The position numbers and the translations under genes are program-made. A DNA stretch of 64,000 nt from Crocinitomicaceae bacterium (GTDB taxonomy: Bacteria > Bacteroidota > Bacteroidia > Flavobacteriales_G > Salibacteraceae), in contig PAME01000001.1 in NCBI GenBank assembly GCA_002707155.1, positions 666,029 to 730,028 on the forward strand, in the 5' to 3' direction. Positions 8,822 through 17,995 of this stretch are shown here, piece after piece; the stretch's first letter is position 1; each line of letters begins with the position of its first letter. Below the pieces are notes generated by a model that worked only from the letters and a program-made list of their open reading frames with translations, did no database searches and had not been told where the DNA came from.

Positions 8822-10810
8822 TTATTTTGAAATCACAAGGGCTTTATTTAAAGTCTGTGCTCCCACTTTTATTGCCAGATGGTAAACACCATTTTGAAGT
8901 CCAGAAACAACAATGTCCGAAGTGGTTTCAGCATTTATTTGCTGACTCAAGATTATTTTTCCAGAGATGTCCAACAAGTTGGCATAGGCCGTTTGGTCTT
9001 TTGAAATCACTAATTTTAAATGAACAACATCGCTTGCTGGATTAGGATACACCATAACATTATCTTTATTTAGATCTGTTATTCCAACCGTATTTTCATA
9101 CTTAAACTCAACAGCGGTATTAATTCCTGGGCTCAATAATTCGTAGCTGCCCGAATTCGTTGTGTCGTATTTTACTGCCCGAATTATATAAGAATAGCTG
9201 CCATCTGATCGGTTTGTAGAATCTACAAAGCTAAGTTCAGTAATAGGTGTCTTCGAAAGTTGAGTGGTAGTGCCTTGATAATCAAATACCCTGTAGACAT
9301 GGTAGCCGTCAACTTGACCAGGTGCAGCGTTCCAACTCAGTGTTATTTTGTTATCAGCACTTGTTCCAGATGCATTGGTTGGCGGCTGAATATAGTTCAG
9401 CTTCAATGTTGGGTCACCCATTAATGCCATGTGCGCGCCGTTATGACTGCTATTAAAATTTCCAGTGAAGTAGTCACCTCGATTATTCATAGATTCCTTT
9501 GCTCCAAAACCTATATTTTTTCCCAAAGCCATAGTATGGATATACCATTTTGGAATTCCTCCCCAAAAAGAAACTAATGCTGAATTAGCTAAAGGGGCTT
9601 TTAGCAAGTTGTTCCGTATATCCCAGTCTCCAAAATAACTTCCCGCTAATATGGTAAAAATACTTTGCAAAGAATCTGCTGCAAAGTCACTTGTTCTTCC
9701 TACACCACTGCATGAAGTGTAGCTCCCTGCGCCACAACCGTAACTCCATTGATAAGGAGCAGTCTTCATTTCTGTAAAATAGTCTTTACTCGTCACGCTG
9801 TCAGGGGTGTAAAAGGAGGTGAAATTGTTCCAGCCTGTTGATGAAAGATTTAAACTTCCAAAATTATCGTCAACCAACGCTCGTTTTATTGTTTGTGCTT
9901 TTCCCGTTCGGTAACTGTGGTTGCGATTCAAATAATCCCGCACCAGTTCGGTGTCACTTTTACTAAATGCCGGCATATCGAATAAATCTACTCTCCCTAA
10001 TTCATAATTTACATTCCCTGGCAAGCGAGATTGATCCAATTTTCCATCACCAACAATGTTGTAATTTCTACTTCTTGATCCTGTTGTATTATTTACTCTA
10101 GTATCTGTCCAATTGCCATCGAAACAAGCGTAATACGTATCGGCACTCCAGGCTCCTGTATGGCCTCCACTGCCAACAACGTGACCGTCGGGTGGTGGAA
10201 GATCTCCACCATAATCCCCAGAGTAAGGAACAGGAACATGGCCAATAATGAAAATAGTTTTTAATCGATTATCCAAGTTCTTGGCTTCAATATCAATGCT
10301 GGATTTCACATCTTGTACACTCATAGTGCGCGGAATGAATAGCGAAGTTACGTTCCAACCTTCGTTTAATAAATCTTCTTCCAATCTAGAAATCTCGCTG
10401 GACAATGCATTTTTATAGGCTTCATCAATTAACAATAAAGTATTTCCCATATAAAAATCGGCTTGTTTTTTTATCCCACTATAGGCGTAGCCATGAAAAC
10501 TCGAATTGCCACTGCCAGCTGTTACGTAATATTCGTAGCCTTCCCCAACTAGCACGTCGGAATCGGTGAAAGTAGTATCATTAACCATGTTTACTTTCAC
10601 AGGACTTCCCCATTGGGCAGTATCTAAATCATTTCGTTTATATATCCTGTAATTAGATACGGTAGAGATTTTAGCCCAAGAAAGGGTAACTGATTCAGGC
10701 GATTCGTTAATGGTTGCACTAATTTTAATGGTTTCTCGTTCTCCTTTTTTTTGTGCCGAAATACTGCCTAGGCAAAAAATGGTAAGGGTAATAATCAATA
10801 ATTTTCTCAT
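8822..10810 (-). CDS. T9SS-secreted protein with C25-peptidase-like fold, catalytic residues substituted
   Basis: A 662-residue secreted protein. The signal peptide is residues 1-20 (ends SISAQ). A fibronectin-III-like domain covers about 27-99. The core at about 122-472 follows the gingipain (peptidase C25) plan: IFIIGHVPVP, then ELGRVDL, then LMGDPTLKL (463-471). A second Fn3-like domain covers about 476-555. The C-terminal T9SS type A sorting domain begins at VMVYPNPASD (585-594). At the C25 His position, GHG is replaced by GCG (358-360). At the Cys position of the motif ACxTGDFD, Ser391 stands before YFGDWD. I therefore expect no gingipain-like proteolysis; a binding or structural role on the cell surface is possible. 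It starts 3 bases after the fdhD stop. The secretion route is firm; the fold assignment is by eye. Confidence 0.75.
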   Translation of the reverse strand: MRKLLIITLTIFCLGSISAQKKGERETIKISATINESPESVTLSWAKISTVSNYRIYKRNDLDTAQWGSPVKVNMVNDTTFTDSDVLVGEGYEYYVTAGSGNSSFHGYAYSGIKKQADFYMGNTLLLIDEAYKNALSSEISRLEEDLLNEGWNVTSLFIPRTMSVQDVKSSIDIEAKNLDNRLKTIFIIGHVPVPYSGDYGGDLPPPDGHVVGSGGHTGAWSADTYYACFDGNWTDTRVNNTTGSRSRNYNIVGDGKLDQSRLPGNVNYELGRVDLFDMPAFSKSDTELVRDYLNRNHSYRTGKAQTIKRALVDDNFGSLNLSSTGWNNFTSFYTPDSVTSKDYFTEMKTAPYQWSYGCGAGSYTSCSGVGRTSDFAADSLQSIFTILAGSYFGDWDIRNNLLKAPLANSALVSFWGGIPKWYIHTMALGKNIGFGAKESMNNRGDYFTGNFNSSHNGAHMALMGDPTLKLNYIQPPTNASGTSADNKITLSWNAAPGQVDGYHVYRVFDYQGTTTQLSKTPITELSFVDSTNRSDGSYSYIIRAVKYDTTNSGSYELLSPGINTAVEFKYENTVGITDLNKDNVMVYPNPASDVVHLKLVISKDQTAYANLLDISGKIILSQQINAETTSDIVVSGLQNGVYHLAIKVGAQTLNKALVISK

Positions 10811-10813
10811 GTC

Positions 10814-11656
10814 TTAATTGCTTATTCTTTTGGGGTGTGAATATACATTAAACGATAAGGATTTTAAAAATCCGATTAATGTAATTCCTTGTTTTTCTGC
10901 TAATTCAACTGCAAGAGAGGATGGAGCTCCCACGGCGCACATTATACTTACTCCAGCGCGAGCAGCTTTTTGAACGAGTTCAAAACTAGCGCGGCCACTG
11001 ACCAATAAAATTTCGTTTTCTAGTGGAAGACTTTCTGCGAATAACCGTGCACCAACAACTTTATCCAATGCATTATGTCTGCCCACATCCTCGCGCAAAA
11101 TTTTAATATTTCCATCAGTATCAAACAAGGCTGAGGCATGCAAGCCACCGGTAAATTCAAATACCGTCTGAGCTTGTCTAAGTTTTTGCGGTAAATCGGT
11201 AATTACTGAAGCATTAACGGAATGGGAGGATAGATTTATGGGACATTCTACTTCAATGGCTGCTATACTGGATTTTCCGCAAACTCCGCAACTCGAAGTA
11301 GTATAAAAATTTCGCTGAAAGGTGTCTTGATCCAACTCATGGTTATCCTGAATCAGCACTTTTACCACATTTTCTTTTTCCTCTTCTTTCTCAACCGTTT
11401 CGCAGTGGCGAATTGATTTGATGTCTGCATAATTATTTATTATTCCTTCAGAATATAAAAAACCAAGGGTAAGCTCTAAGTCGTGACCAGGTGTTCGCAT
11501 AGTTACTGAAAGCGGGCGCTCAATCCGTTCAGTTTGTTGTAGATAATTTAGGCGTATTTCTAATGGTTCTTCCACCGCCAGCACATCTGGAGTTAAGGTG
11601 GACTTCTTATTCAGCCATTTATTTACTTCATGAGCTTTTACACTGCTTTTAGTCAT
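10814..11656 (-). CDS. fdhD: FdhD, sulfurtransferase for formate dehydrogenase maturation
   Basis: A 280-residue cytosolic protein. The motif CGVCGKSS places Cys123 and Cys126 close to the essential Cys121/Cys124 pair of E. coli FdhD. GGLHASALFD, REDVGRHNALDKV and LLVSGRASFELVQKA are further family blocks. FdhD passes sulfur from the cysteine desulfurase IscS to the molybdenum cofactor of formate dehydrogenase. No formate dehydrogenase gene is in this window. The frame extends 10 codons upstream to a TTG at 11686; I prefer ATG 11656, which gives the usual length. The gene is divergent from the nucleotidase gene, with both starts within 50 bases. Confidence 0.93.
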   Translation of the reverse strand: MTKSSVKAHEVNKWLNKKSTLTPDVLAVEEPLEIRLNYLQQTERIERPLSVTMRTPGHDLELTLGFLYSEGIINNYADIKSIRHCETVEKEEEKENVVKVLIQDNHELDQDTFQRNFYTTSSCGVCGKSSIAAIEVECPINLSSHSVNASVITDLPQKLRQAQTVFEFTGGLHASALFDTDGNIKILREDVGRHNALDKVVGARLFAESLPLENEILLVSGRASFELVQKAARAGVSIMCAVGAPSSLAVELAEKQGITLIGFLKSLSFNVYSHPKRISN

Positions 11657-11673
11657 ATTAGAGGAATGCGATA

Positions 11674-11681
11674 TACTTTTG
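11674..11681 (+). promoter_or_regulatory. Putative -7 element of the nucleotidase gene
   Basis: TACTTTTG matches the Bacteroidota -7 consensus TAnnTTTG exactly and lies 22 bases before the ATG at 11704. No clear TTG -33 element is seen at the usual 19-21 base spacing. Confidence 0.5.
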
Positions 11682-11703
11682 CTCAAATTTCGCTTTTTTC
11701 ATT

Positions 11704-13197
11704 ATGAAACGCTTCAATATTTTCTTTTATCTCGTTCTCTTCGCACTTATTTCTGGATGCGAATCAACTGTGCCAAAAGTACCAACAGCAGATGTGGTTA
11801 TTGTTCAAGTCAATGACATTTATGAAATCGCTGGAGTAAATCGAGGAAAAGAAGGAAATCTATCTAGAGTGCAAGGCTTGGTAGACAGTTTAAAAAAAAT
11901 ATACCCGCAAGTTTTATTGGTTCATGCAGGTGATTTCTTGAATCCATCCTTGATTGGAAATTTAAAAGATGAGGATGGTGAAAAAATTCAAGGAAAGCAA
12001 ATGGTTGAGGTTATGAACGCTATGAGTTTTGATGCAGTGGCATTTGGAAATCATGAAATAGACTTAAACTATCCTACCCTGCAAAAACGTTTGAATGAAA
12101 TGGAATTCGATATGATTTCCGCAAATTTATTGTTTAAAGACTCAATAGGTATGCGTCCTTTTCGTCAGCGGGAAAGAAGCATTTCAGGCTACAAGAATTT
12201 TTCAGTCAAAACCGAATCTGGAATTAAAACCTTATCCCTGCTGTCGGTCATTTTGCCCTATAATTTGAAAAATTATGTGCATTATGAAAAAGTAAGTGCT
12301 GCCATTCAAACTAATATGGTTGGTCTAGAAGAAAAAGCCGATGGCGTTTTTTTATTATCCCATTTAAATAGAGAAGAGGACAATATCATGGGTGAAAAAT
12401 TTCAGAACATTAATTTGATAATGGGAGGGCACGATCACTATAATTTTTGTGATACTGTAGGAGGTGAGCGCTATGTAACTAAAGCGGACGCTAACGCTCG
12501 AACAGCTTGGATACACTACGTCTCGTGGAATGATGCCTCAAAAGAGTTTTTGAGTAAACCCGTTTTGATTCCTATTAACAGCGCAATTAAGAAAAATGCT
12601 GAAGTTGAACAAGTGATAGAGCGTTGGAATCAATTTGCAAGTCAGAAAACGTCGGTGCAAGGCTACGAAATGACAAATGTCCTTGTGAATATTGATCGAC
12701 CACTCGACGCTCGAGAAGAATCCATTCGAAGTCAGCAAACTGATTTTGGTAAATTAATTTGCGAAGCCATGGCCTCTAAATATGACACCGCGGATGCAGT
12801 GGTATTGAATTCTGGCTCTATTCGCTATGACGATTTGATCTTGAACGCGCTTACTGAAGGTGATGTTCTTAAAGCATTGCCTTTTGGCGGAGGAATTAAA
12901 GGAGCGTATTTAAGCGGTGCCGATTTATTGAGGGTTTATGCAGCTAGTGAGCAAAATTCGGGTTCTGGTGGATATTTACAAGTTCTGCAATTTCCAAAAG
13001 ACATTTCTGAATACGGAATGTATTTCGTAGTTACAACAGATTATGTAAGTTTTGGTCGAGAAAAGAATTTAGAGTTTATGAAAGGATTTGAATGGGAGCA
13101 GCCAGAGGACTTAGCGGAAAATGAAAATGATATTCGAAAAATATTGATTCAATATTTAGGGCATTCAGCTAGTCGACAAGCCAACACTTTCGATTGA
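11704..13197 (+). CDS. Lipoprotein 5'-nucleotidase/metallophosphatase (UshA-like)
   Basis: A 497-residue envelope lipoprotein: signal sequence with lipobox LISGC, Cys19 as lipid anchor. The N-terminal metallophosphoesterase domain carries HAGDFLNPS, AFGNHEIDL and GGHDHYN, the dimetal ligands of the UshA/5'-nucleotidase family. The C-terminal nucleotide-binding domain includes LNSGSIRYDD and LPFGGGIKGAYLSGADL. Family members dephosphorylate extracellular nucleotides or related phosphoesters. The first metal motif, normally DxH, reads DIY (38-40), so one ligand may differ. It stands alone, divergent from fdhD and convergent with the EEP gene 100 bases away. The family is clear; substrate preference is not. 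Confidence 0.85.
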   Translation: MKRFNIFFYLVLFALISGCESTVPKVPTADVVIVQVNDIYEIAGVNRGKEGNLSRVQGLVDSLKKIYPQVLLVHAGDFLNPSLIGNLKDEDGEKIQGKQMVEVMNAMSFDAVAFGNHEIDLNYPTLQKRLNEMEFDMISANLLFKDSIGMRPFRQRERSISGYKNFSVKTESGIKTLSLLSVILPYNLKNYVHYEKVSAAIQTNMVGLEEKADGVFLLSHLNREEDNIMGEKFQNINLIMGGHDHYNFCDTVGGERYVTKADANARTAWIHYVSWNDASKEFLSKPVLIPINSAIKKNAEVEQVIERWNQFASQKTSVQGYEMTNVLVNIDRPLDAREESIRSQQTDFGKLICEAMASKYDTADAVVLNSGSIRYDDLILNALTEGDVLKALPFGGGIKGAYLSGADLLRVYAASEQNSGSGGYLQVLQFPKDISEYGMYFVVTTDYVSFGREKNLEFMKGFEWEQPEDLAENENDIRKILIQYLGHSASRQANTFD

Positions 13198-13297
13198 TTT
13201 TAGATTTTATTCCCTTTTAGCTGTTCAGTTTTGATTGGCCCAGTTAGACAGAATTGCTTGACTACTTCAAAATAACCAAGTTCTGTGAATTTGAAAT

Positions 13298-14392
13298 TTA
13301 GTCCACCGTAAAATAACCCACCAAGGGATAATGATCCGAGAGATCCTTTTTAACGACTTCGAAATGATGGTTTTTGATGCTGTTGCTGTACATCATATAA
13401 TCGATTCTTAAAAGTGGAAAGGCACCGTTATAAGTATGCCCAAACCCAGTTCCAGATTCGACAAAAGCATCGTTAAGGTCTCCCTTAATTTGTTGATAAG
13501 CAAAGGATAATGGAGTGTCATTAAAGTCGCCACAGACAATTACTGGATACTGACAATCGTATATGTGTTGTCTTATGTTTTCTGCTTGTTCTTGTCTTTT
13601 CGAGTAGGCAGATTTTAGTTTACCCAAAACCGATTTGGCGTCATTGAGTTTTTCTTGTTGAGACTCGCCGTTGTATTGGAACACATTCATGTCTTTTTTA
13701 CCCAATCCCAGACTTTGTAAATGCATATTGTAGATTCGAATAATGGTTCCGTCAAAATCAATATCCGTATAAATACACATATTGGTGCCTTCTCGCTCAA
13801 AATCAACGATGCCTTTTTCTACGATGGGGTATTGAGATAAAGTTGCGATGCCGAAAGAATTTCCTCGAAATTCAACCAATACCTCAACATGTCTGTACTT
13901 GGCATGTGTTATCCTTTTAATAGAATCGTAAGGAGCAAATCCCTTTCGTTTTGTGTCGAAAAATTCCTGAAAGCAATAGACATCGTAAATCCCTTCATCT
14001 AAAAACTCAAATACTTTTCTACTATCCTCCGTTTGGAATTCAGGACCGTTGAGTCCAAGTGCTCTTAGATTGTGTGATAAAATACGAATGCTGTTTACAG
14101 GCGGATATTCGCTGACCTCATGCGACTGGTAAAATTTCGAAAAGTGAAAGTAACCCAGTGCTATTGCCACTGTGCTTAGAAATACGTGCTTTCTTAACCG
14201 GATGATCCAGTACAAGATAAATACTCCATTAGAAATAATGAGCAGTGGATATGCCAATCCGAAAATGGATATGTACCAGTAGTCTGCAGGGTTAACATAG
14301 GGAGCTGCATAAGAAATAAGCAAGGCTAATGCCGCTATTATGTTAAAGACATAAATTGTCTTGTCAACTATAGATAAAGCTGTTTTTCGCAT
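13298..14392 (-). CDS. Membrane-anchored endonuclease/exonuclease/phosphatase family protein
   Basis: A 364-residue protein: two or three N-terminal membrane segments (about 12-80), then an EEP domain (about 105-364). Its blocks are YCFQEFF (metal-binding Glu), YNMHLQS, VCGDFNDTP and a final SDHYPLVGYF with the catalytic Asp-His. EEP enzymes cleave phosphodiester or phosphomonoester bonds in DNA, inositol phosphates or sphingolipids; the membrane anchor argues against a DNA-repair nuclease. It is the last gene on the minus strand after mutL and two rhomboid genes, 86 bases from the second rhomboid. The substrate is unknown. Confidence 0.82.
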   Translation of the reverse strand: MRKTALSIVDKTIYVFNIIAALALLISYAAPYVNPADYWYISIFGLAYPLLIISNGVFILYWIIRLRKHVFLSTVAIALGYFHFSKFYQSHEVSEYPPVNSIRILSHNLRALGLNGPEFQTEDSRKVFEFLDEGIYDVYCFQEFFDTKRKGFAPYDSIKRITHAKYRHVEVLVEFRGNSFGIATLSQYPIVEKGIVDFEREGTNMCIYTDIDFDGTIIRIYNMHLQSLGLGKKDMNVFQYNGESQQEKLNDAKSVLGKLKSAYSKRQEQAENIRQHIYDCQYPVIVCGDFNDTPLSFAYQQIKGDLNDAFVESGTGFGHTYNGAFPLLRIDYMMYSNSIKNHHFEVVKKDLSDHYPLVGYFTVD

Positions 14393-14478
14393 GACTTATT
14401 GTAAAGTCAAAGATGAATAAATGAGCCTGAAATTGTTCCTGAATGCAGAGCAGGTTTTGAACAACTTTTAAAGCCTTC

Positions 14479-15369
14479 TTACCTTCGTCCGCTAGCTTTA
14501 AACAAAATTTCCTTCTCGCTTTCGGTAAGTGAATCGTAACCCGACTTTCCAATTTTGTCTAATATGGTATCAATTAGTTGCTGTTGCTGTTCTTCTGACA
14601 TATTGCTTGATCCTGAGCTGGGAGGAGGAGTACTTTTTTCACTTTTAGCTTTTGAGGTATTATTCGATACAACGCGCATTTTCTTCTTCATAAAAGGATT
14701 GCGAAGCGCAAACAGAAAACTGTAGAATGGCACGGACCAATCTTTTCCTTGCTGTAAATTTCTCACAAAGAAAAAACCCAATGCAGCACCGCCAATGTGC
14801 GCGAGTTTACCGCCCATGTTTACCGAAAAATCCAATACAGAGGTTAGAATTAAAGCACCAATTGCAAGGTACTTTAGCGGAACAGGTCCGATGAGGAAAA
14901 GGCTAATTCGGTAATCAGGCAACAATGTGCCTGAAGCAGCAACAATAGCCATTACACCCGCTGATGCGCCCAAAAGTAAACCTCCCATTGGGAATGAACC
15001 AGACATTGCTAATAGGTTGAAACTTAAAGAATACAGCAGTCCACCCGCAATTCCACCTAAAAAATAAATAGCAGCAAACCGCCTAGGTCCCAGGTATTCG
15101 AGCAAAATCTTTCCAATCCAATACAACCAGAGCATATTGAATAAAATGTGCATTAGATTGGCGTGTAAAAACATATAGGTAATAATCGACCAGAAATGCA
15201 GTAGAAAAGAAGCAGCATCGCCAGGCAATGCAAACCAGTTTACGATAGGAATAAATCGGCCAAATAATTCCGTGATTAGAAAAACAACAACATTTACCAC
15301 AATGATTTTGGAGAGTGGATTGTCTCCCGTAATAATTCGTTTAAAGTCGTCGAGAATGAAGTTTGCCAT
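14479..15369 (-). CDS. Rhomboid family intramembrane serine protease
   Basis: A 296-residue membrane protein with about six hydrophobic helices. LLGASAGVMAIV contains the GxS nucleophile motif, AHIGGAALGF gives the catalytic His, and HANLMHILFNMLWLYW is the conserved HxxxHxxxN helix of rhomboids. The C-terminal tail is cytosolic and helical. Rhomboids cleave membrane proteins within the bilayer. The frame is open to 15405, but I start at ATG 15369, just 2 bases after the stop of the upstream rhomboid gene. This is the second of two adjacent rhomboids, probably cotranscribed with mutL. Confidence 0.9.
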   Translation of the reverse strand: MANFILDDFKRIITGDNPLSKIIVVNVVVFLITELFGRFIPIVNWFALPGDAASFLLHFWSIITYMFLHANLMHILFNMLWLYWIGKILLEYLGPRRFAAIYFLGGIAGGLLYSLSFNLLAMSGSFPMGGLLLGASAGVMAIVAASGTLLPDYRISLFLIGPVPLKYLAIGALILTSVLDFSVNMGGKLAHIGGAALGFFFVRNLQQGKDWSVPFYSFLFALRNPFMKKKMRVVSNNTSKAKSEKSTPPPSSGSSNMSEEQQQQLIDTILDKIGKSGYDSLTESEKEILFKASGRR

Positions 15370-15371
15370 TT

Positions 15372-16124
15372 CTAAAAATATTTTCTTTTGGCATTTCTCT
15401 GCCAATATTTAATGAGCAAAAAGCCAAACAACATTCCGCCCAAATGCGCAAAATGCGCCACATTGTCACCGGGTCGTTGCTGAATTCCATTTATAAGTTC
15501 CAATGCTCCATAACCAGCCACAAAATATTTTGCTTTAATTGGTATAGGAATAAATATCATGTACAATGCGGTATTTGGATACAACATACCAAAGGCCAGT
15601 AAAACACCAAATAAACTTCCCGAAGCTCCAACAAGTCCCGTATTGTAAAGCGCGTTTAAGTTACCCATATTAGGATCGATATAATTGCGGCCAGTAACAA
15701 TTAAATCTGCTCCTCCTTGCTTTACGTAGGCTATGGCTTCTGGGGTCATTAGGCCCTCTAAATGCACTATTTCGAAGTACACTATGCCGTAGTGTAATAA
15801 AGAGGCTCCGATTCCTGTGATTAAGTAATAAATCAAAAATCGCTTCTGCCCCCAAGCATTTTCAATTTGACTGCCAAACATCCAAACTGCAAACATGTTG
15901 AAGAAAAGGTGGGAAATACCACCGTGCATAAACATGTAAGTGATTAATTGGTAGGGCGCAAAGAGTTCCGATTCAAAATAGTGTAAGCCTAAGGTATTTG
16001 AAAGATCAATGTTTAGTGAAACATTAAATGAAAGTGTTGCTAAAAACATTAACCCATTGATAATGAGTAAGTTTTTTACAACCGGAGGTAACATTGAAAA
16101 CCCTTGACCACCTAGCCCTTGCAT
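15372..16124 (-). CDS. Rhomboid family intramembrane serine protease
   Basis: A 250-residue rhomboid with about six membrane helices. MHGGISHLFFNMFAVWMFG is the HxxxHxxxN helix, VGASGSLFGVLLAF has the nucleophile Ser in GASGS, and FAHLGGMLFGF the partner His. The first ATG overlaps the mutL stop codon (TAATG), so translation is probably coupled. The paralogue downstream has a longer tail; the two may form a pair with different substrates, which the sequence cannot tell. Confidence 0.92.
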   Translation of the reverse strand: MQGLGGQGFSMLPPVVKNLLIINGLMFLATLSFNVSLNIDLSNTLGLHYFESELFAPYQLITYMFMHGGISHLFFNMFAVWMFGSQIENAWGQKRFLIYYLITGIGASLLHYGIVYFEIVHLEGLMTPEAIAYVKQGGADLIVTGRNYIDPNMGNLNALYNTGLVGASGSLFGVLLAFGMLYPNTALYMIFIPIPIKAKYFVAGYGALELINGIQQRPGDNVAHFAHLGGMLFGFLLIKYWQRNAKRKYF

Positions 16125-17995
16125 TATTCGAAAGAGCTTAAGAGTTGTTCAATACTGTGATTCACGATGATTTTTTTTCCAGCAGGATTGTAATTGGGGT
16201 TTTCGCAGGCAAATAACTCATCAATCAACATTTGCATTTCGAGTTTATCCATTTTTCTACCGGGTTTCACCGCACTTTTTTGTGCCAATGAATAGGCTAG
16301 GTTTACGCGTCCATCTAATTTTAATTCCGTGTCATTCAGTTTGTAATTCCCAATTATTCCGTCAATTACATCCAGGGCATTGCCGTTTTTTATTTCGCTA
16401 GGCATACCTCTAACAATGAAAGCATTTTTTCCAAAAACATCAATATCAAAACCCATGCATCTTAATTGAGGTAACAACTCTTTTAACAAATCTGAGTCAT
16501 TAGGGTTTAAATCTATATTCTCGGGAAAGATGAGTTGTTGCGCAATGCCGATGCCTTGAGCCAATTGGCCTAAGTATCGCTCAAACAGAACGCGCTCGTG
16601 CGCACGCTGCTGGTCAATAAGCATCATTCCGGTTTTTATTTGAATGATGATAAAACGATTGTGCAATTGAATGATTTTGTCTTCTGCAGCTGAATTTGAG
16701 TCCGTTTCACTCGAACTTACCAAATTGGCACCTTGCTCAAATTCATTTTCCATAGATTCGAAATCCACGCTAGATTGCAGTTCAGAGTCTGTATTTTGTA
16801 ATAGACTTTCCCAATGATCTACTGGAGTTGAATAAGCTGGGTTTACCGCACTGTAATCCATTTTACGGCTAATTCCACTGGCATTTTTACGCGCATTGAA
16901 TGGATTGTAATCTGGATCCACAGAAATTCCGGGAATGGAAACATCTTTATTTTTTTTAAGCTGGTCAAAGGAGGTTTCGCGATTAAAATCGAGGGAAGGA
17001 GTTATGTTGTGTTCGCCGAGTGCTTTTTTTACCGAAGAGCGAATGATGGCGTAAACCGATTTTTCATCCTTGAATTTTATTTCCGTTTTAGTCGGATGAA
17101 TATTTATGTCCATTGAGCTAGGATCCAAATCCATTTTTAAAAAATAGGAGGGATGGTAACCTTTTGGAATAAGCTCTTCAAATGCTTGCTGAACTGCATG
17201 ATGCAGGTAGTGGTTTTTTATAAATCGATTGTTTGCAAAAAAGTACTGCTCTCCCCGAGTTTTTCTAGCAAATTCAGGTTTGCAAATAAACCCTTTGATA
17301 GATACAATGTCTGTGGTTTCTTGAACTGGAACCAACCTATCGTTAAAATTTTTTCCGAAAACGGCAACTAAACGCTGTCTGAATGTTCCTTGTTCTAAAT
17401 GGAAAAGCTCATCACCATCTTGGTAAAATTGAAATTTTACGTCGGGATAAACCAAGGCAATACGTTCAAATTGATCGATAATGTGCCTGCCTTCCACCGC
17501 GTTTTTCTTCAGAAACTTTCGTCTTGCAGGAATATTAAAAAACAAATTTTTAATCGAAATAGAAGTTCCATTGGGACTGCTGCAAGGTTCTTGTTTGGTG
17601 ACTTTACTCGCCGAAACTTTTATCAAATTTGCCAGTTCGTCATCACTTCGTTTAGATTTTATTTCAGCTTCGGAAACCGCTACAATACTCGCAAGCGCCT
17701 CGCCTCTAAAACCCATCGTAGTAATGTAAAACAGGTCTTCTGCATTTTTAATTTTTGATGTTGCATGTCTTTCTACACTCATTCGAATATCGGTAGGAGA
17801 CATTCCTTTTCCGTTGTCTATAACCTGTATAAGTGCTTTACCGGCGTCTTCGACAATTAATTTCACTTCAGTTGCCCCAGCATCAATGCTATTTTCCAGC
17901 AATTCTTTGACGACAGATGCCGGACGTTGAACGACTTCACCAGCGGCAATTTGATTGGCCACATTGTCGGGCAATAAATTAATAACGTTTTCCAT
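16124..17995 (-). CDS. mutL: DNA mismatch repair protein MutL
   Basis: A 623-residue GHKL ATPase of mismatch repair. N-terminal motifs are complete: AAGEVVQRPASVVKELLENSIDAG with the catalytic Glu, DNGKGM, and GFRGEALASI. The C-terminal dimerisation domain begins near 435. In it, the endonuclease motif DQHA(x2)E(x4)E reads DQQRAHERVLFE (461-472), keeping both Glu but losing His and Ala. The late Cys-His-Gly-Arg-Pro motif is replaced by CENPNYNPAGKK (597-608). MutL links MutS recognition to strand incision. Start and stop overlap neighbours by 1 base each (TAATG on both sides). Confidence 0.96.
   Translation of the reverse strand: MENVINLLPDNVANQIAAGEVVQRPASVVKELLENSIDAGATEVKLIVEDAGKALIQVIDNGKGMSPTDIRMSVERHATSKIKNAEDLFYITTMGFRGEALASIVAVSEAEIKSKRSDDELANLIKVSASKVTKQEPCSSPNGTSISIKNLFFNIPARRKFLKKNAVEGRHIIDQFERIALVYPDVKFQFYQDGDELFHLEQGTFRQRLVAVFGKNFNDRLVPVQETTDIVSIKGFICKPEFARKTRGEQYFFANNRFIKNHYLHHAVQQAFEELIPKGYHPSYFLKMDLDPSSMDINIHPTKTEIKFKDEKSVYAIIRSSVKKALGEHNITPSLDFNRETSFDQLKKNKDVSIPGISVDPDYNPFNARKNASGISRKMDYSAVNPAYSTPVDHWESLLQNTDSELQSSVDFESMENEFEQGANLVSSSETDSNSAAEDKIIQLHNRFIIIQIKTGMMLIDQQRAHERVLFERYLGQLAQGIGIAQQLIFPENIDLNPNDSDLLKELLPQLRCMGFDIDVFGKNAFIVRGMPSEIKNGNALDVIDGIIGNYKLNDTELKLDGRVNLAYSLAQKSAVKPGRKMDKLEMQMLIDELFACENPNYNPAGKKIIVNHSIEQLLSSFE

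Noticed and set aside
13198-13297. Possible terminator between convergent nucleotidase and EEP genes
   Set aside because: An imperfect ACAGAA...TTCTGT pairing exists, but the loop is long and no T-tract follows.
17399-17758. Plus-strand frames inside mutL (also 17153-17371, 17481-17729)
   Set aside because: MutL is unambiguous on the minus strand; these overlap conserved motifs and have no homology signature.
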